In this document: positions 1-14,393 of the stretch, one piece after another | Position numbering within the stretch: the first letter of the stretch is position 1 | Layout of the letters: each line of letters opens with the position of its first letter | Assembly: GCA_964035575.1 (NCBI GenBank) | Contig: OZ037903.1 | Span: forward strand, 583,001 to 647,000 | Source: Rhynchopus sp. YZ270_cl-10 | Lineage: Eukaryota > Euglenozoa > Diplonemea > Diplonemida > Diplonemidae | Reading direction: 5' to 3' | Length of the DNA: 64,000 nucleotides | The notes under the pieces: generated by a model | What the model was told of the DNA's origin: nothing | The model's input: only the letters and a program-made list of their open reading frames with translations | The model's database searches: none | Translations under genes and position numbers: made by a program

Positions 1-1549
1 ACAGAACGGCTCGTTTCAAAGCCTGCGTTTTGTATGTAACAGAACGGCTCGTTTAAAAGCGTGCGTTTTGTATGAAACAGAACGGCTCGTTTCATAGCGT
101 GCGTTTTGTATGACACAGAACGGCTCGTTTCAAAGCCTGCGTTTTGTATGAAACAGAACGGCCCGTTTCAAAGCGTGCGTTTCGTATGAAACAGAACGGC
201 TCGTTTCAAAGCGTGCGTTTTGTATGAAACAGAACGGCTCGTTTCAAAGCGTGCGTTTTGTATGAAACAGAACGGCTCGTTTCAATGCGTGCGTTTTGTA
301 TGAAACAGAACGGCTCGTTTCATAGCGTGCGTTTTGTATGAAACAGAACGGCTCGTTTCAAAGCGTGCGTTTTGTATGAAACAGAACGGCTCGTTTCAAA
401 GCGTGCGTTTTGTATGAAACAGAACGGTTCGTTTCAAAGCGTGCGTTTTGTATGAAACAGAACGGCTCGTTTCAATGCGTGCGTTTTGTAGGTAACAGAA
501 CGGCCCGTTTCAAAGCGTGCGTTTTGTATGAAACAGAACGGTTCGTTTCAAAGCGTGCGTTTTGTATGAAACAGAACGGCTCGTTTCAATGCGTGCGTTT
601 TGTAGGTAACAGAACGGCCCGTTTCAAAGCGTGCGTTTTGTATGAAACAGAACGGCTCGTTTCAATGCGTGCGTTTTGTATGTAACAGAACGGCCCGTTT
701 CATAGCGTGCGTTTGGTATGAAACAGAACGGCCCGTTTCAAAGCCTGCGTTTTGTATGTAACAGAACGGCCCTTTTCATAGCGTGCGTTTTGTATGAAAC
801 AGAACGGCCCGTTTCAAAGCCTGCGTTTTGTATGAAACAGAACGGCCCGTTTCAAAGCGTGCGTTTCGTATGAAACAGAACGGCTCGTTTCAAAGCGTGC
901 GTTTTGTATGAAACAGAACGGCCCTTTTCATAGCGTGCGTTTTGTATGAAACAGAACGGCTCGTTTCAAAGCGTGCGTTTTGTATGAAACAGAACGGCCC
1001 GTTTCAAAGCGTGCGTTTCGTATGAAACAGAACGGCTCGTTTCAAAGCGTGCGTTTGGTATGAAACAGAACGGCACGTTTCAAAGCGTGCGTTTTGTATG
1101 AAACAGAACGGCTCGTTTCAAAGCGTGCGTTTTGTATGAAACAGAACGGCTCGTTTCAATGCGTGCGTTTTGTATGAAACAGAACGGCTCGTTTCAAAGC
1201 GTGCGTTTTGTATGAAACAGAACGGCTCGTTTCATAGCGTGCGTTTTGTATGAAACAGAACGGCTCGTTTCAAAGCCTGCGTTTTGTATGAAACAGAACG
1301 GCCCGTTTCAAAGCGTGCGTTTCGTATGAAACAGAACGGCTCGTTTCAAAGCGTGCGTTTTGTATGAAACAGAACGGCCCTTTTCATAGCGTGCGTTTTG
1401 TATGAAACAGAACGGCCCGTTTCAAAGCCTGCGTTTTGTATGTAACAGAACGGCCCTTTTCATAGCGTGCGTTTCGTATGAAACAGAACGGCTCGTTTCA
1501 AAGCGTGCGTTTTGTATGAAACAGAACGGCCTGTTTCAAAGCCTGCGTT

Positions 1550-3745
1550 TTGTATGAAACAGAACGGCTCGTTTCAAAGCGTGCGTTTTGTATGAAACAG
1601 AACGGCCTGTTTCAAAGCCTGCGTTTTGTATGTAACAGAACGGCTCGTTTAAAAGCGTGCGTTTTGTATGAAACAGAACGGCTCGTTTCAAAGCGTGCGT
1701 TTTGTATGAAACAGAACGGCTCGTTTCAAAGCGTGCGTTTTGTATGAAACAGAACGGTTCGTTTCAAAGCGTGCGTTTTGTATGAAACAGAACGGCTCGT
1801 TTCAATGCGTGCGTTTTGTAGGTAACAGAACGGCCCGTTTCATAGCGTGCGTTTTGTATGTAACAGAACGGCTCGTTTCAAAGCGTGCGTTTTGTATGAA
1901 ACAGAACGGCTCGTTTCATAGCGTGCGTTTTGTAGGAAACAGAACGGCCCATTTCAAAGCGTGCGTTTTGTATGAAACAGAACGGCTCGTTTCAATGCGT
2001 GCGTTTTGTATGTAACAGAACGGCTCGTTTCAAAGCGTGCGTTTTGTATGAAACAGAACGGCTCGTTTCAATGCGTGCGTTTTGTATGCAACAGAACGGC
2101 TCGTTTCAAAGCCTGCGTTTTGTATGTAACAGAACGGCCCTTTTCAAAGCCTTCGTTTTGTATGTAACAGAACGGCCCGTTTCATAGCGTGCGTTTTGTA
2201 TGTAACAGAACGGCTCGTTTCAAAGCCTGCGTTTTGTATGTAACAGAACGGCCCGTTTCATAGCGTGCGTTTCGTATGAAACAGAACGGCTCGTTTCAAA
2301 GCCTGCGTTTTGTATGTAACAGAACGGCCCTTTTCATAGCGTGCGTTTCGTATGAAACAGAACGGCTCGTTTCAAAGCGTGCGTTTTGTATGAAACAGAA
2401 CGGCCTGTTTCAAAGCCTGCGTTTTGTATGTAACAGAACGGCCCTTTTCATAGCGTGCGTTTCGTATGAAACAGAACGGCTCGTTTCAAAGCGTGCGTTT
2501 TGTATGAAACAGAACGGCCCGTTTCATAGCGTGCGTTTTGTATGAAACAGAACGGCTCGTTTCAATGCGTGCGTTTGGTATGAAACAGAACGGCCCGTTT
2601 CATACCGTGCGTTTCGTATGAAACAGAACGGCTCGTTTCAAAGCCTGCGTTTTGTATGTAACAGAACGGCCCTTTTCATAGCGTGCGTGTCGTATGAAAC
2701 AGAACGGCTCCTTTCAAAGCGTGCGTTTTGTATGAAACAGAACGGCTCTTTTCATAGCGTGCGTTTTGTATGTAACAGAACGGCTCGTTTCAAAGCCTGC
2801 GTTTTGTATGTAACAGAACGGCTCGTTTCAAAGCGTGCGTTTTGTATGAAACAGAACGGCTCTTTTCATAGCGTGCGTTTTGTATGAAACAGAACGGCTC
2901 GTTTCATAGCGTGCGTTTTGTATGAAACAGAACGGCTCTTTTCATAGCGTGCGTTTTGTATGTAACAGAACGGCCCGTTTCAAAGCCTGCGTTTTGTATG
3001 TAACAGAACGGCCCTTTTCATAGCGTGCGTTTCGTATGAAACAGAACGGCTCGTTTCAAAGCGTGCGTTTTGTATGAAACAGAACGGCCTGTTTCAAAGC
3101 CTGCGTTTTGTATGTAACAGAACGGCCCTTTTCATAGCGTGCGTTTCGTATGAAACAGAACGGCTCGTTTCAAAGCGTGCGTTTTGTATGAAACAGAACG
3201 GCCCGTTTCATAGCGTGCGTTTTGTATGTAACAGAACGGCCCTTTTCATAGCGTGCGTTTTGTATTAAACAGAACGGCTCGTTTCAAAGCCTGCGTTTTG
3301 TATGTAACAGAACGGCCCGTTTCATAGCGTGCGTTTTGTATGAAACAGAACGGCCCGTTTCATAGCGTGCGTTTTGTATGTAACAGAACGGCCCTTTTCA
3401 TAGCGTGCGTTTTGTATTAAACAGAACGGCTCGTTTCAAAGCCTGCGTTTTGTATGTAACAGAACGGCCCGTTTCATAGCGTGCGTTTTGTATGTAACAG
3501 AACGGCCCGTTTCATAGCGTGCGTTTTGTATGTAACAGAACGGCCCTTTTCATAGCGTGCGTTTTGTATTAAACAGAACGGCTCGTTTCAAAGCCTGCGT
3601 TTTGTATGAAACAGAACGGCTCGTTTCAAAGCGTGCGTTTTGTATGAAACAGAACGGCCTGTTTCAAAGCCTGCGTTTTGTATGTAACAGAACGGCTCGT
3701 TTAAAAGCGTGCGTTTTGTATGAAACAGAACGGCTCGTTTCATAG
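1550..3745 (+). repeat. satellite higher-order block, copy 1 of 5
   Basis: This string of about 58 unit variants, in fixed order, recurs at 9,416, 14,394, 18,118 and 26,060. The spacings are 7,866, 4,978, 3,724 and 7,942 bp, all exact multiples of 38 (207, 131, 98 and 209 units). Rare diagnostic variants such as GTGCGTGTCG (2,684 region) and TATGCAAC (near 2,085) occur at matching places in every copy. Copy 1 differs from the other four by TATGTAAC where they carry TATATAAC. Confidence 0.9.
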
Positions 3746-6700
3746 CGTGCGTTTTGTATGACACAGAACGGCTCGTTTCAAAGCCTGCGTTTTGTATGAA
3801 ACAGAACGGCCCGTTTCAAAGCGTGCGTTTCGTATGAAACAGAACGGCTCGTTTCAAAGCGTGCGTTTTGTATGAAACAGAACGGCTCGTTTCAAAGCGT
3901 GCGTTTTGTATGAAACAGAACGGCTCGTTTCAATGCGTGCGTTTTGTATGAAACAGAACGGCTCGTTTCATAGCGTGCGTTTTGTATGAAACAGAACGGC
4001 TCGTTTCAAAGCGTGCGTTTTGTATGAAACAGAACGGCTCGTTTCAAAGCGTGCGTTTTGTATGAAACAGAACGGTTCGTTTCAAAGCGTGCGTTTTGTA
4101 TGAAACAGAACGGCTCGTTTCAATGCGTGCGTTTTGTAGGTAACAGAACGGCCCGTTTCAAAGCGTGCGTTTTGTATGAAACAGAACGGTTCGTTTCAAT
4201 GCGTGCGTTTTGTAGGTAACAGAACGGCCCGTTTCAAAGCGTGCGTTTTGTATGAAACAGAACGGCTCGTTTCAATGCGTGCGTTTTGTATGTAACAGAA
4301 CGGCCCGTTTCATAGCGTGCGTTTGGTATGAAACAGAACGGCTCGTTTCAAAGCGTGCGTTTTGTATGAAACAGAACGGCCCGTTTCATAGCGTGCGTTT
4401 TGTATGAAACAGAACGGCCCGTTTCAAAGCCTGCGTTTTGTATGTAACAGAACGGCCCTTTTCATAGCGTGCGTTTCGTATGAAACAGAACGGCTCGTTT
4501 CAAAGCGTGCGTTTTGTATGAAACAGAACGGCCTGTTTCAAAGCCTGCGTTTTGTATGAAACAGAACGGCTCTTTTCATAGCGTGCGTTTTGTATGTAAC
4601 AGAACGGCTCGTTTCAAAGCGTGCGTTTTGTATGTAACAGAACGGCCCTTTTCATAGCGTGCGTTTTGTATTAAACAGAACGGCTCGTTTCAAAGCCTGC
4701 GTTTTGTATGTAACAGAACGGCCCGTTTCATAGCGTGCGTTTCGTATGAAACAGAACGGCTCGTTTCAAAGCCTGCGTTTTGTATGTAACAGAACGGCCC
4801 TTTTCATAGCGTGCGTTTCGTATGAAACAGAACGGCTCGTTTCAAAGCCTGCGTTTTGTATGTAACAGAACGGCCCGTTTCATAGCGTGCGTTTGGTATG
4901 AAACAGAACGGCTCGTTTCAAAGCGTGCGTTTTGTATGAAACAGAACGGCCCGTTTCATAGCGTGCGTTTTGTATGAAACAGAACGGTTCGTTTCAAAGC
5001 GTGCGTTTGGTATGAAACAGAACGGCCCGTTTCATACCGTGCGTTTCGTATGAAACAGAACGGCTCGTTTCAAAGCCTGCGTTTTGTATGTAACAGAACG
5101 GCCCTTTTCATAGCGTGCGTTTCGTATGAAACAGAACGGCTCCTTTCAAAGCGTGCGTTTTGTATGAAACAGAACGGCTCTTTTCATAGCGTGCGTTTTG
5201 TATGTAACAGAACGGCTCGTTTCAAAGCCTGCGTTTTGTATGTAACAGAACGGCTCGTTTCAAAGCGTGCGTTTTGTATGAAACAGAACGGCTCGTTTCA
5301 TAGCGTGCGTTTTGTATGAAACAGAACGGCTCTTTTCATAGCGTGCGTTTTGTATGTAACAGAACGGCCCGTTTCAAAGCCTGCGTTTTGTATGTAACAG
5401 AACGGCCCTTTTCATAGCGTGCGTTTCGTATGAAACAGAACGGCTCGTTTCAAAGCGTGCGTTTTGTATGAAACAGAACGGCCTGTTTCAAAGCCTGCGT
5501 TTTGTATGTAACAGAACGGCCCTTTTCATAGCGTGCGTTTCGTATGAAACAGAACGGCTCGTTTCAAAGCGTGCGTTTTGTATGAAACAGAACGGCCCGT
5601 TTCATAGCGTGCGTTTTGTATGTAACAGAACGGCCCTTTTCATAGCGTGCGTTTTGTATTAAACAGAACGGCTCGTTTCAAAGCCTGCGTTTTGTATGTA
5701 ACAGAACGGCCCGTTTCATAGCGTGCGTTTTGTATGAAACAGAACGGCCCGTTTCATAGCGTGCGTTTTGTATGTAACAGAACGGCCCTTTTCATAGCGT
5801 GCGTTTTGTATTAAACAGAACGGCTCGTTTCAAAGCCTGCGTTTTGTATGTAACAGAACGGCCCGTTTCATAGCGTGCGTTTTGTATGTAACAGAACGGC
5901 CCTTTTCATAGCGTGCGTTTTGTATTAAACAGAACGGCTCGTTTCAAAGCCTGCGTTTTGTATGAAACAGAACGGCTCGTTTCAAAGCGTGCGTTTTGTA
6001 TGAAACAGAACGGCCTGTTTCAAAGCCTGCGTTTTGTATGTAACAGAACGGCTCGTTTAAAAGCGTGCGTTTTGTATGAAACAGAACGGCTCGTTTCATA
6101 GCGTGCGTTTTGTATGACACAGAACGGCTCGTTTCAAAGCCTGCGTTTTGTATGAAACAGAACGGCCCGTTTCAAAGCGTGCGTTTCGTATGAAACAGAA
6201 CGGCTCGTTTCAAAGCGTGCGTTTTGTATGAAACAGAACGGCTCGTTTCAATGCGTGCGTTTTGTATGAAACAGAACGGCTCGTTTCATAGCGTGCGTTT
6301 TGTATGAAACAGAACGGCTCGTTTCAAAGCGTGCGTTTTGTATGAAACAGAACGGCTCGTTTCAAAGCGTGCGTTTTGTATGAAACAGAACGGTTCGTTT
6401 CAAAGCGTGCGTTTTGTATGAAACAGAACGGCTCGTTTCAATGCGTGCGTTTTGTAGGTAACAGAACGGCCCGTTTCAAAGCGTGCGTTTTGTATGAAAC
6501 AGAACGGTTCGTTTCAAAGCGTGCGTTTTGTATGAAACAGAACGGCTCGTTTCAATGCGTGCGTTTTGTAGGTAACAGAACGGCCCGTTTCAAAGCGTGC
6601 GTTTTGTATGAAACAGAACGGCTCGTTTCAATGCGTGCGTTTTGTATGTAACAGAACGGCCCGTTTCATAGCGTGCGTTTGGTATGAAACAGAACGGCTC

Positions 6701-9415
6701 GTTTCAAAGCGTGCGTTTTGTATGAAACAGAACGGCCCGTTTCATAGCGTGCGTTTTGTATGAAACAGAACGGCCCGTTTCAAAGCCTGCGTTTTGTATG
6801 TAACAGAACGGCCCTTTTCATAGCGTGCGTTTCGTATGAAACAGAACGGCTCGTTTCAAAGCGTGCGTTTTGTATGAAACAGAACGGCCTGTTTCAAAGC
6901 CTGCGTTTTGTATGAAACAGAACGGCTCTTTTCATAGCGTGCGTTTTGTATGTAACAGAACGGCTCGTTTCAAAGCGTGCGTTTTGTATGTAACAGAACG
7001 GCCCTTTTCATAGCGTGCGTTTTGTATTAAACAGAACGGCTCGTTTCAAAGCCTGCGTTTTGTATGTAACAGAACGGCCCGTTTCATAGCGTGCGTTTTG
7101 TATGAAACAGAACGGCTCGTTTCATAGCGTGCGTTTTGTATGTAACAGAACGGCCCTTTTCATAGCGTGCGTTTTGTATTAAACAGAACGGCTCGTTTCA
7201 AAGCCTGCGTTTTGTATGTAACAGAACGGCCCGTTTCATAGCGTGCGTTTTGTATGTAACAGAACGGCCCTTTTCATAGCGTGCGTTTTGTATTAAACAG
7301 AACGGCTCGTTTCAAAGCCTGCGTTTTGTATGTAACAGAACGGCCCGTTTCATATCGTGCGTTTTGTATGAAACAGAACGGCTCGTTTCAAAGCGTGCGT
7401 TTTGTATGAAACAGAACGGCCTGTTTCAAAGCCTGCGTTTTGTATGTAACAGAACGGCTCGTTTAAAAGCGTGCGTTTTGTATGAAACAGAACGGCTCGT
7501 TTCATAGCGTGCGTTTTGTATGACACAGAACGGCTCGTTTCAAAGCCTGCGTTTTGTATGAAACAGAACGGCCCGTTTCAAAGCGTGCGTTTCGTATGAA
7601 ACAGAACGGCTCGTTTCAAAGCGTGCGTTTTGTATGAAACAGAACGGCTCGTTTCAAAGCGTGCGTTTTGTATGAAACAGAACGGCTCGTTTCAATGCGT
7701 GCGTTTTGTATGAAACAGAACGGCCCGTTTCATAGCGTGCGTTTTGTATGTAACAGAACGGCCCTTTTCATAGCGTGCGTTTTGTATTAAACAGAACGGC
7801 TCGTTTCAAAGCCTGCGTTTTGTATGTAACAGAACGGCCCGTTTCATAGCGTGCGTTTTGTATGAAACAGAACGGCCCGTTTCATAGCGTGCGTTTTGTA
7901 TGTAACAGAACGGCCCTTTTCATAGCGTGCGTTTTGTATTAAACAGAACGGCTCGTTTCAAAGCCTGCGTTTTGTATGTAACAGAACGGCTCGTTTAAAA
8001 GCGTGCGTTTTGTATGAAACAGAACGGCTCGTTTCATAGCGTGCGTTTTGTATGACACAGAACGGCTCGTTTCAAAGCCTGCGTTTTGTATGAAACAGAA
8101 CGGCCCGTTTCAAAGCGTGCGTTTCGTATGAAACAGAACGGCTCGTTTCAAAGCGTGCGTTTTGTATGAAACAGAACGGCTCGTTTCAAAGCGTGCGTTT
8201 TGTATGAAACAGAACGGCTCGTTTCAATGCGTGCGTTTTGTATGAAACAGAACGGCCCGTTTCAAAGCGTGCGTTTCGTATGAAACAGAACGGCTCGTTT
8301 CAAAGCGTGCGTTTTGTATGAAACAGAACGGCTCGTTTCAAAGCGTGCGTTTTGTATGAAACAGAACGGCTCGTTTCAATGCGTGCGTTTTGTATGAAAC
8401 AGAACGGCTCGTTTCATAGCGTGCGTTTTGTATGAAACAGAACGGCTCGTTTCAAAGCGTGCGTTTTGTATGAAACAGAACGGCTCGTTTCAATGCGTGC
8501 GTTTTGTAGGTAACAGAACGGCCCGTTTCAAAGCGTGCGTTTTGTATGAAACAGAACGGCTCGTTTCAATGCGTGCGTTTTGTATGTAACAGAACGGCCC
8601 GTTTCATAGCGTGCGTTTGGTATGAAACAGAACGGCTCGTTTCAAAGCGTGCGTTTTGTATGAAACAGAACGGCCCGTTTCATAGCGTGCGTTTTGTATG
8701 TAACAGAACGGCCCTTTTCATAGCGTGCGTTTTGTATGAAACAGAACGGCCCGTTTCAAAGCCTGCGTTTTGTATGAAACAGAACGGCCCGTTTCAAAGC
8801 GTGCGTTTCGTATGAAACAGAACGGCTCGTTTCAAAGCGTGCGTTTTGTATGAAACAGAACGGCCCTTTTCATAGCGTGCGTTTTGTATGAAACAGAACG
8901 GCTCGTTTCAAAGCGTGCGTTTTGTATGAAACAGAACGGCCCGTTTCAAAGCGTGCGTTTCGTATGAAACAGAACGGCTCGTTTCAAAGCGTGCGTTTGG
9001 TATGAAACAGAACGGCACGTTTCAAAGCGTGCGTTTTGTATGAAACAGAACGGCTCGTTTCAAAGCGTGCGTTTTGTATGAAACAGAACGGCTCGTTTCA
9101 ATGCGTGCGTTTTGTATGAAACAGAACGGCTCGTTTCAAAGCGTGCGTTTTGTATGAAACAGAACGGCTCGTTTCATAGCGTGCGTTTTGTATGAAACAG
9201 AACGGCTCGTTTCAAAGCCTGCGTTTTGTATGAAACAGAACGGCCCTTTTCATAGCGTGCGTTTTGTATGAAACAGAACGGCCCGTTTCAAAGCCTGCGT
9301 TTTGTATGTAACAGAACGGCCCTTTTCATAGCGTGCGTTTCGTATGAAACAGAACGGCTCGTTTCAAAGCGTGCGTTTTGTATGAAACAGAACGGCCTGT
9401 TTCAAAGCCTGCGTT

Positions 9416-11611
9416 TTGTATGAAACAGAACGGCTCGTTTCAAAGCGTGCGTTTTGTATGAAACAGAACGGCCTGTTTCAAAGCCTGCGTTTTGTATATA
9501 ACAGAACGGCTCGTTTAAAAGCGTGCGTTTTGTATGAAACAGAACGGCTCGTTTCAAAGCGTGCGTTTTGTATGAAACAGAACGGCTCGTTTCAAAGCGT
9601 GCGTTTTGTATGAAACAGAACGGTTCGTTTCAAAGCGTGCGTTTTGTATGAAACAGAACGGCTCGTTTCAATGCGTGCGTTTTGTAGGTAACAGAACGGC
9701 CCGTTTCATAGCGTGCGTTTTGTATGTAACAGAACGGCTCGTTTCAAAGCGTGCGTTTTGTATGAAACAGAACGGCTCGTTTCATAGCGTGCGTTTTGTA
9801 GGAAACAGAACGGCCCATTTCAAAGCGTGCGTTTTGTATGAAACAGAACGGCTCGTTTCAATGCGTGCGTTTTGTATGTAACAGAACGGCTCGTTTCAAA
9901 GCGTGCGTTTTGTATGAAACAGAACGGCTCGTTTCAATGCGTGCGTTTTGTATGCAACAGAACGGCTCGTTTCAAAGCCTGCGTTTTGTATGTAACAGAA
10001 CGGCCCTTTTCAAAGCCTTCGTTTTGTATGTAACAGAACGGCCCGTTTCATAGCGTGCGTTTTGTATGTAACAGAACGGCTCGTTTCAAAGCCTGCGTTT
10101 TGTATGTAACAGAACGGCCCGTTTCATAGCGTGCGTTTCGTATGAAACAGAACGGCTCGTTTCAAAGCCTGCGTTTTGTATGTAACAGAACGGCCCTTTT
10201 CATAGCGTGCGTTTCGTATGAAACAGAACGGCTCGTTTCAAAGCGTGCGTTTTGTATGAAACAGAACGGCCTGTTTCAAAGCCTGCGTTTTGTATGTAAC
10301 AGAACGGCCCTTTTCATAGCGTGCGTTTCGTATGAAACAGAACGGCTCGTTTCAAAGCGTGCGTTTTGTATGAAACAGAACGGCCCGTTTCATAGCGTGC
10401 GTTTTGTATGAAACAGAACGGCTCGTTTCAATGCGTGCGTTTGGTATGAAACAGAACGGCCCGTTTCATACCGTGCGTTTCGTATGAAACAGAACGGCTC
10501 GTTTCAAAGCCTGCGTTTTGTATGTAACAGAACGGCCCTTTTCATAGCGTGCGTGTCGTATGAAACAGAACGGCTCCTTTCAAAGCGTGCGTTTTGTATG
10601 AAACAGAACGGCTCTTTTCATAGCGTGCGTTTTGTATGTAACAGAACGGCTCGTTTCAAAGCCTGCGTTTTGTATGTAACAGAACGGCTCGTTTCAAAGC
10701 GTGCGTTTTGTATGAAACAGAACGGCTCTTTTCATAGCGTGCGTTTTGTATGAAACAGAACGGCTCGTTTCATAGCGTGCGTTTTGTATGAAACAGAACG
10801 GCTCTTTTCATAGCGTGCGTTTTGTATGTAACAGAACGGCCCGTTTCAAAGCCTGCGTTTTGTATGTAACAGAACGGCCCTTTTCATAGCGTGCGTTTCG
10901 TATGAAACAGAACGGCTCGTTTCAAAGCGTGCGTTTTGTATGAAACAGAACGGCCTGTTTCAAAGCCTGCGTTTTGTATGTAACAGAACGGCCCTTTTCA
11001 TAGCGTGCGTTTCGTATGAAACAGAACGGCTCGTTTCAAAGCGTGCGTTTTGTATGAAACAGAACGGCCCGTTTCATAGCGTGCGTTTTGTATGTAACAG
11101 AACGGCCCTTTTCATAGCGTGCGTTTTGTATTAAACAGAACGGCTCGTTTCAAAGCCTGCGTTTTGTATGTAACAGAACGGCCCGTTTCATAGCGTGCGT
11201 TTTGTATGAAACAGAACGGCCCGTTTCATAGCGTGCGTTTTGTATGTAACAGAACGGCCCTTTTCATAGCGTGCGTTTTGTATTAAACAGAACGGCTCGT
11301 TTCAAAGCCTGCGTTTTGTATGTAACAGAACGGCCCGTTTCATAGCGTGCGTTTTGTATGTAACAGAACGGCCCGTTTCATAGCGTGCGTTTTGTATGTA
11401 ACAGAACGGCCCTTTTCATAGCGTGCGTTTTGTATTAAACAGAACGGCTCGTTTCAAAGCCTGCGTTTTGTATGAAACAGAACGGCTCGTTTCAAAGCGT
11501 GCGTTTTGTATGAAACAGAACGGCCTGTTTCAAAGCCTGCGTTTTGTATGTAACAGAACGGCTCGTTTAAAAGCGTGCGTTTTGTATGAAACAGAACGGC
11601 TCGTTTCATAG
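9416..11611 (+). repeat. satellite higher-order block, copy 2 of 5
   Basis: Same ordered unit variants as 1,550-3,745 at offset 7,866 bp. It carries the diagnostic TATATAAC unit near 9,495 shared with copies 3 to 5. The match to the left part of the array continues beyond the block, to about 13,115. Confidence 0.9.
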
Positions 11612-14393
11612 CGTGCGTTTTGTATGACACAGAACGGCTCGTTTCAAAGCCTGCGTTTTGTATGAAACAGAACGGCCCGTTTCAAAGCGTGCGTTTCGTA
11701 TGAAACAGAACGGCTCGTTTCAAAGCGTGCGTTTTGTATGAAACAGAACGGCTCGTTTCAAAGCGTGCGTTTTGTATGAAACAGAACGGCTCGTTTCAAT
11801 GCGTGCGTTTTGTATGAAACAGAACGGCTCGTTTCATAGCGTGCGTTTTGTATGAAACAGAACGGCTCGTTTCAAAGCGTGCGTTTTGTATGAAACAGAA
11901 CGGCTCGTTTCAAAGCGTGCGTTTTGTATGAAACAGAACGGTTCGTTTCAAAGCGTGCGTTTTGTATGAAACAGAACGGCTCGTTTCAATGCGTGCGTTT
12001 TGTAGGTAACAGAACGGCCCGTTTCAAAGCGTGCGTTTTGTATGAAACAGAACGGTTCGTTTCAATGCGTGCGTTTTGTAGGTAACAGAACGGCCCGTTT
12101 CAAAGCGTGCGTTTTGTATGAAACAGAACGGCTCGTTTCAATGCGTGCGTTTTGTATGTAACAGAACGGCCCGTTTCATAGCGTGCGTTTGGTATGAAAC
12201 AGAACGGCTCGTTTCAAAGCGTGCGTTTTGTATGAAACAGAACGGCCCGTTTCATAGCGTGCGTTTTGTATGAAACAGAACGGCCCGTTTCAAAGCCTGC
12301 GTTTTGTATGTAACAGAACGGCCCTTTTCATAGCGTGCGTTTCGTATGAAACAGAACGGCTCGTTTCAAAGCGTGCGTTTTGTATGAAACAGAACGGCCT
12401 GTTTCAAAGCCTGCGTTTTGTATGAAACAGAACGGCTCTTTTCATAGCGTGCGTTTTGTATGTAACAGAACGGCTCGTTTCAAAGCGTGCGTTTTGTATG
12501 TAACAGAACGGCCCTTTTCATAGCGTGCGTTTTGTATTAAACAGAACGGCTCGTTTCAAAGCCTGCGTTTTGTATGTAACAGAACGGCCCGTTTCATAGC
12601 GTGCGTTTCGTATGAAACAGAACGGCTCGTTTCAAAGCCTGCGTTTTGTATGTAACAGAACGGCCCTTTTCATAGCGTGCGTTTCGTATGAAACAGAACG
12701 GCTCGTTTCAAAGCCTGCGTTTTGTATGTAACAGAACGGCCCGTTTCATAGCGTGCGTTTGGTATGAAACAGAACGGCTCGTTTCAAAGCGTGCGTTTTG
12801 TATGAAACAGAACGGCCCGTTTCATAGCGTGCGTTTTGTATGAAACAGAACGGTTCGTTTCAAAGCGTGCGTTTGGTATGAAACAGAACGGCCCGTTTCA
12901 TACCGTGCGTTTCGTATGAAACAGAACGGCTCGTTTCAAAGCCTGCGTTTTGTATGTAACAGAACGGCCCTTTTCATAGCGTGCGTTTCGTATGAAACAG
13001 AACGGCTCCTTTCAAAGCGTGCGTTTTGTATGAAACAGAACGGCTCTTTTCATAGCGTGCGTTTTGTATGTAACAGAACGGCTCGTTTCAAAGCCTGCGT
13101 TTTGTATGTAACAGAACGGCTCGTTTAAAAGCGTGCGTTTTGTATGAAACAGAACGGCTCGTTTCATAGCGTGCGTTTTGTATGACACAGAACGGCTCGT
13201 TTCAAAGCCTGCGTTTTGTATGAAACAGAACGGCCCGTTTCAAAGCGTGCGTTTCGTATGAAACAGAACGGCTCGTTTCAAAGCGTGCGTTTTGTATGAA
13301 ACAGAACGGCTCGTTTCAAAGCGTGCGTTTTGTATGAAACAGAACGGCTCGTTTCAATGCGTGCGTTTTGTATGAAACAGAACGGCTCGTTTCATAGCGT
13401 GCGTTTTGTATGAAACAGAACGGCTCGTTTCAATGCGTGCGTTTTGTATGAAACAGAACGGTTCGTTTCAAAGCGTGCGTTTTGTATGAAACAGAACGGC
13501 TCGTTTCAATGCGTGCGTTTTGTAGGTAACAGAACGGCCCGTTTCAAAGCGTGCGTTTTGTATGAAACAGAACGGTTCGTTTCAAAGCGTGCGTTTTGTA
13601 TGAAACAGAACGGCTCGTTTCAATGCGTGCGTTTTGTAGGTAACAGAACGGCCCGTTTCAAAGCGTGCGTTTTGTATGAAACAGAACGGCTCGTTTCAAT
13701 GCGTGCGTTTTGTATGTAACAGAACGGCCCGTTTCATAGCGTGCGTTTGGTATGAAACAGAACGGCTCGTTTCAAAGCGTGCGTTTTGTATGAAACAGAA
13801 CGGCCCGTTTCATAGCGTGCGTTTTGTATGTAACAGAACGGCCCTTTTCATAGCGTGCGTTTTGTATGAAACAGAACGGCCCGTTTCAAAGCCTGCGTTT
13901 TGTATGAAACAGAACGGCCCGTTTCAAAGCGTGCGTTTCGTATGAAACAGAACGGCTCGTTTCAAAGCGTGCGTTTTGTATGAAACAGAACGGCCCTTTT
14001 CATAGCGTGCGTTTTGTATGAAACAGAACGGCTCGTTTCAAAGCGTGCGTTTTGTATGAAACAGAACGGCTCGTTTCATAGCGTGCGTTTTGTATGAAAC
14101 AGAACGGCTCGTTTCAAAGCCTGCGTTTTGTATGAAACAGAACGGCCCGTTTCAAAGCGTGCGTTTCGTATGAAACAGAACGGCTCGTTTCAAAGCGTGC
14201 GTTTTGTATGAAACAGAACGGCCCTTTTCATAGCGTGCGTTTTGTATGAAACAGAACGGCCCGTTTCAAAGCCTGCGTTTTGTATGTAACAGAACGGCCC
14301 TTTTCATAGCGTGCGTTTCGTATGAAACAGAACGGCTCGTTTCAAAGCGTGCGTTTTGTATGAAACAGAACGGCCTGTTTCAAAGCCTGCGTT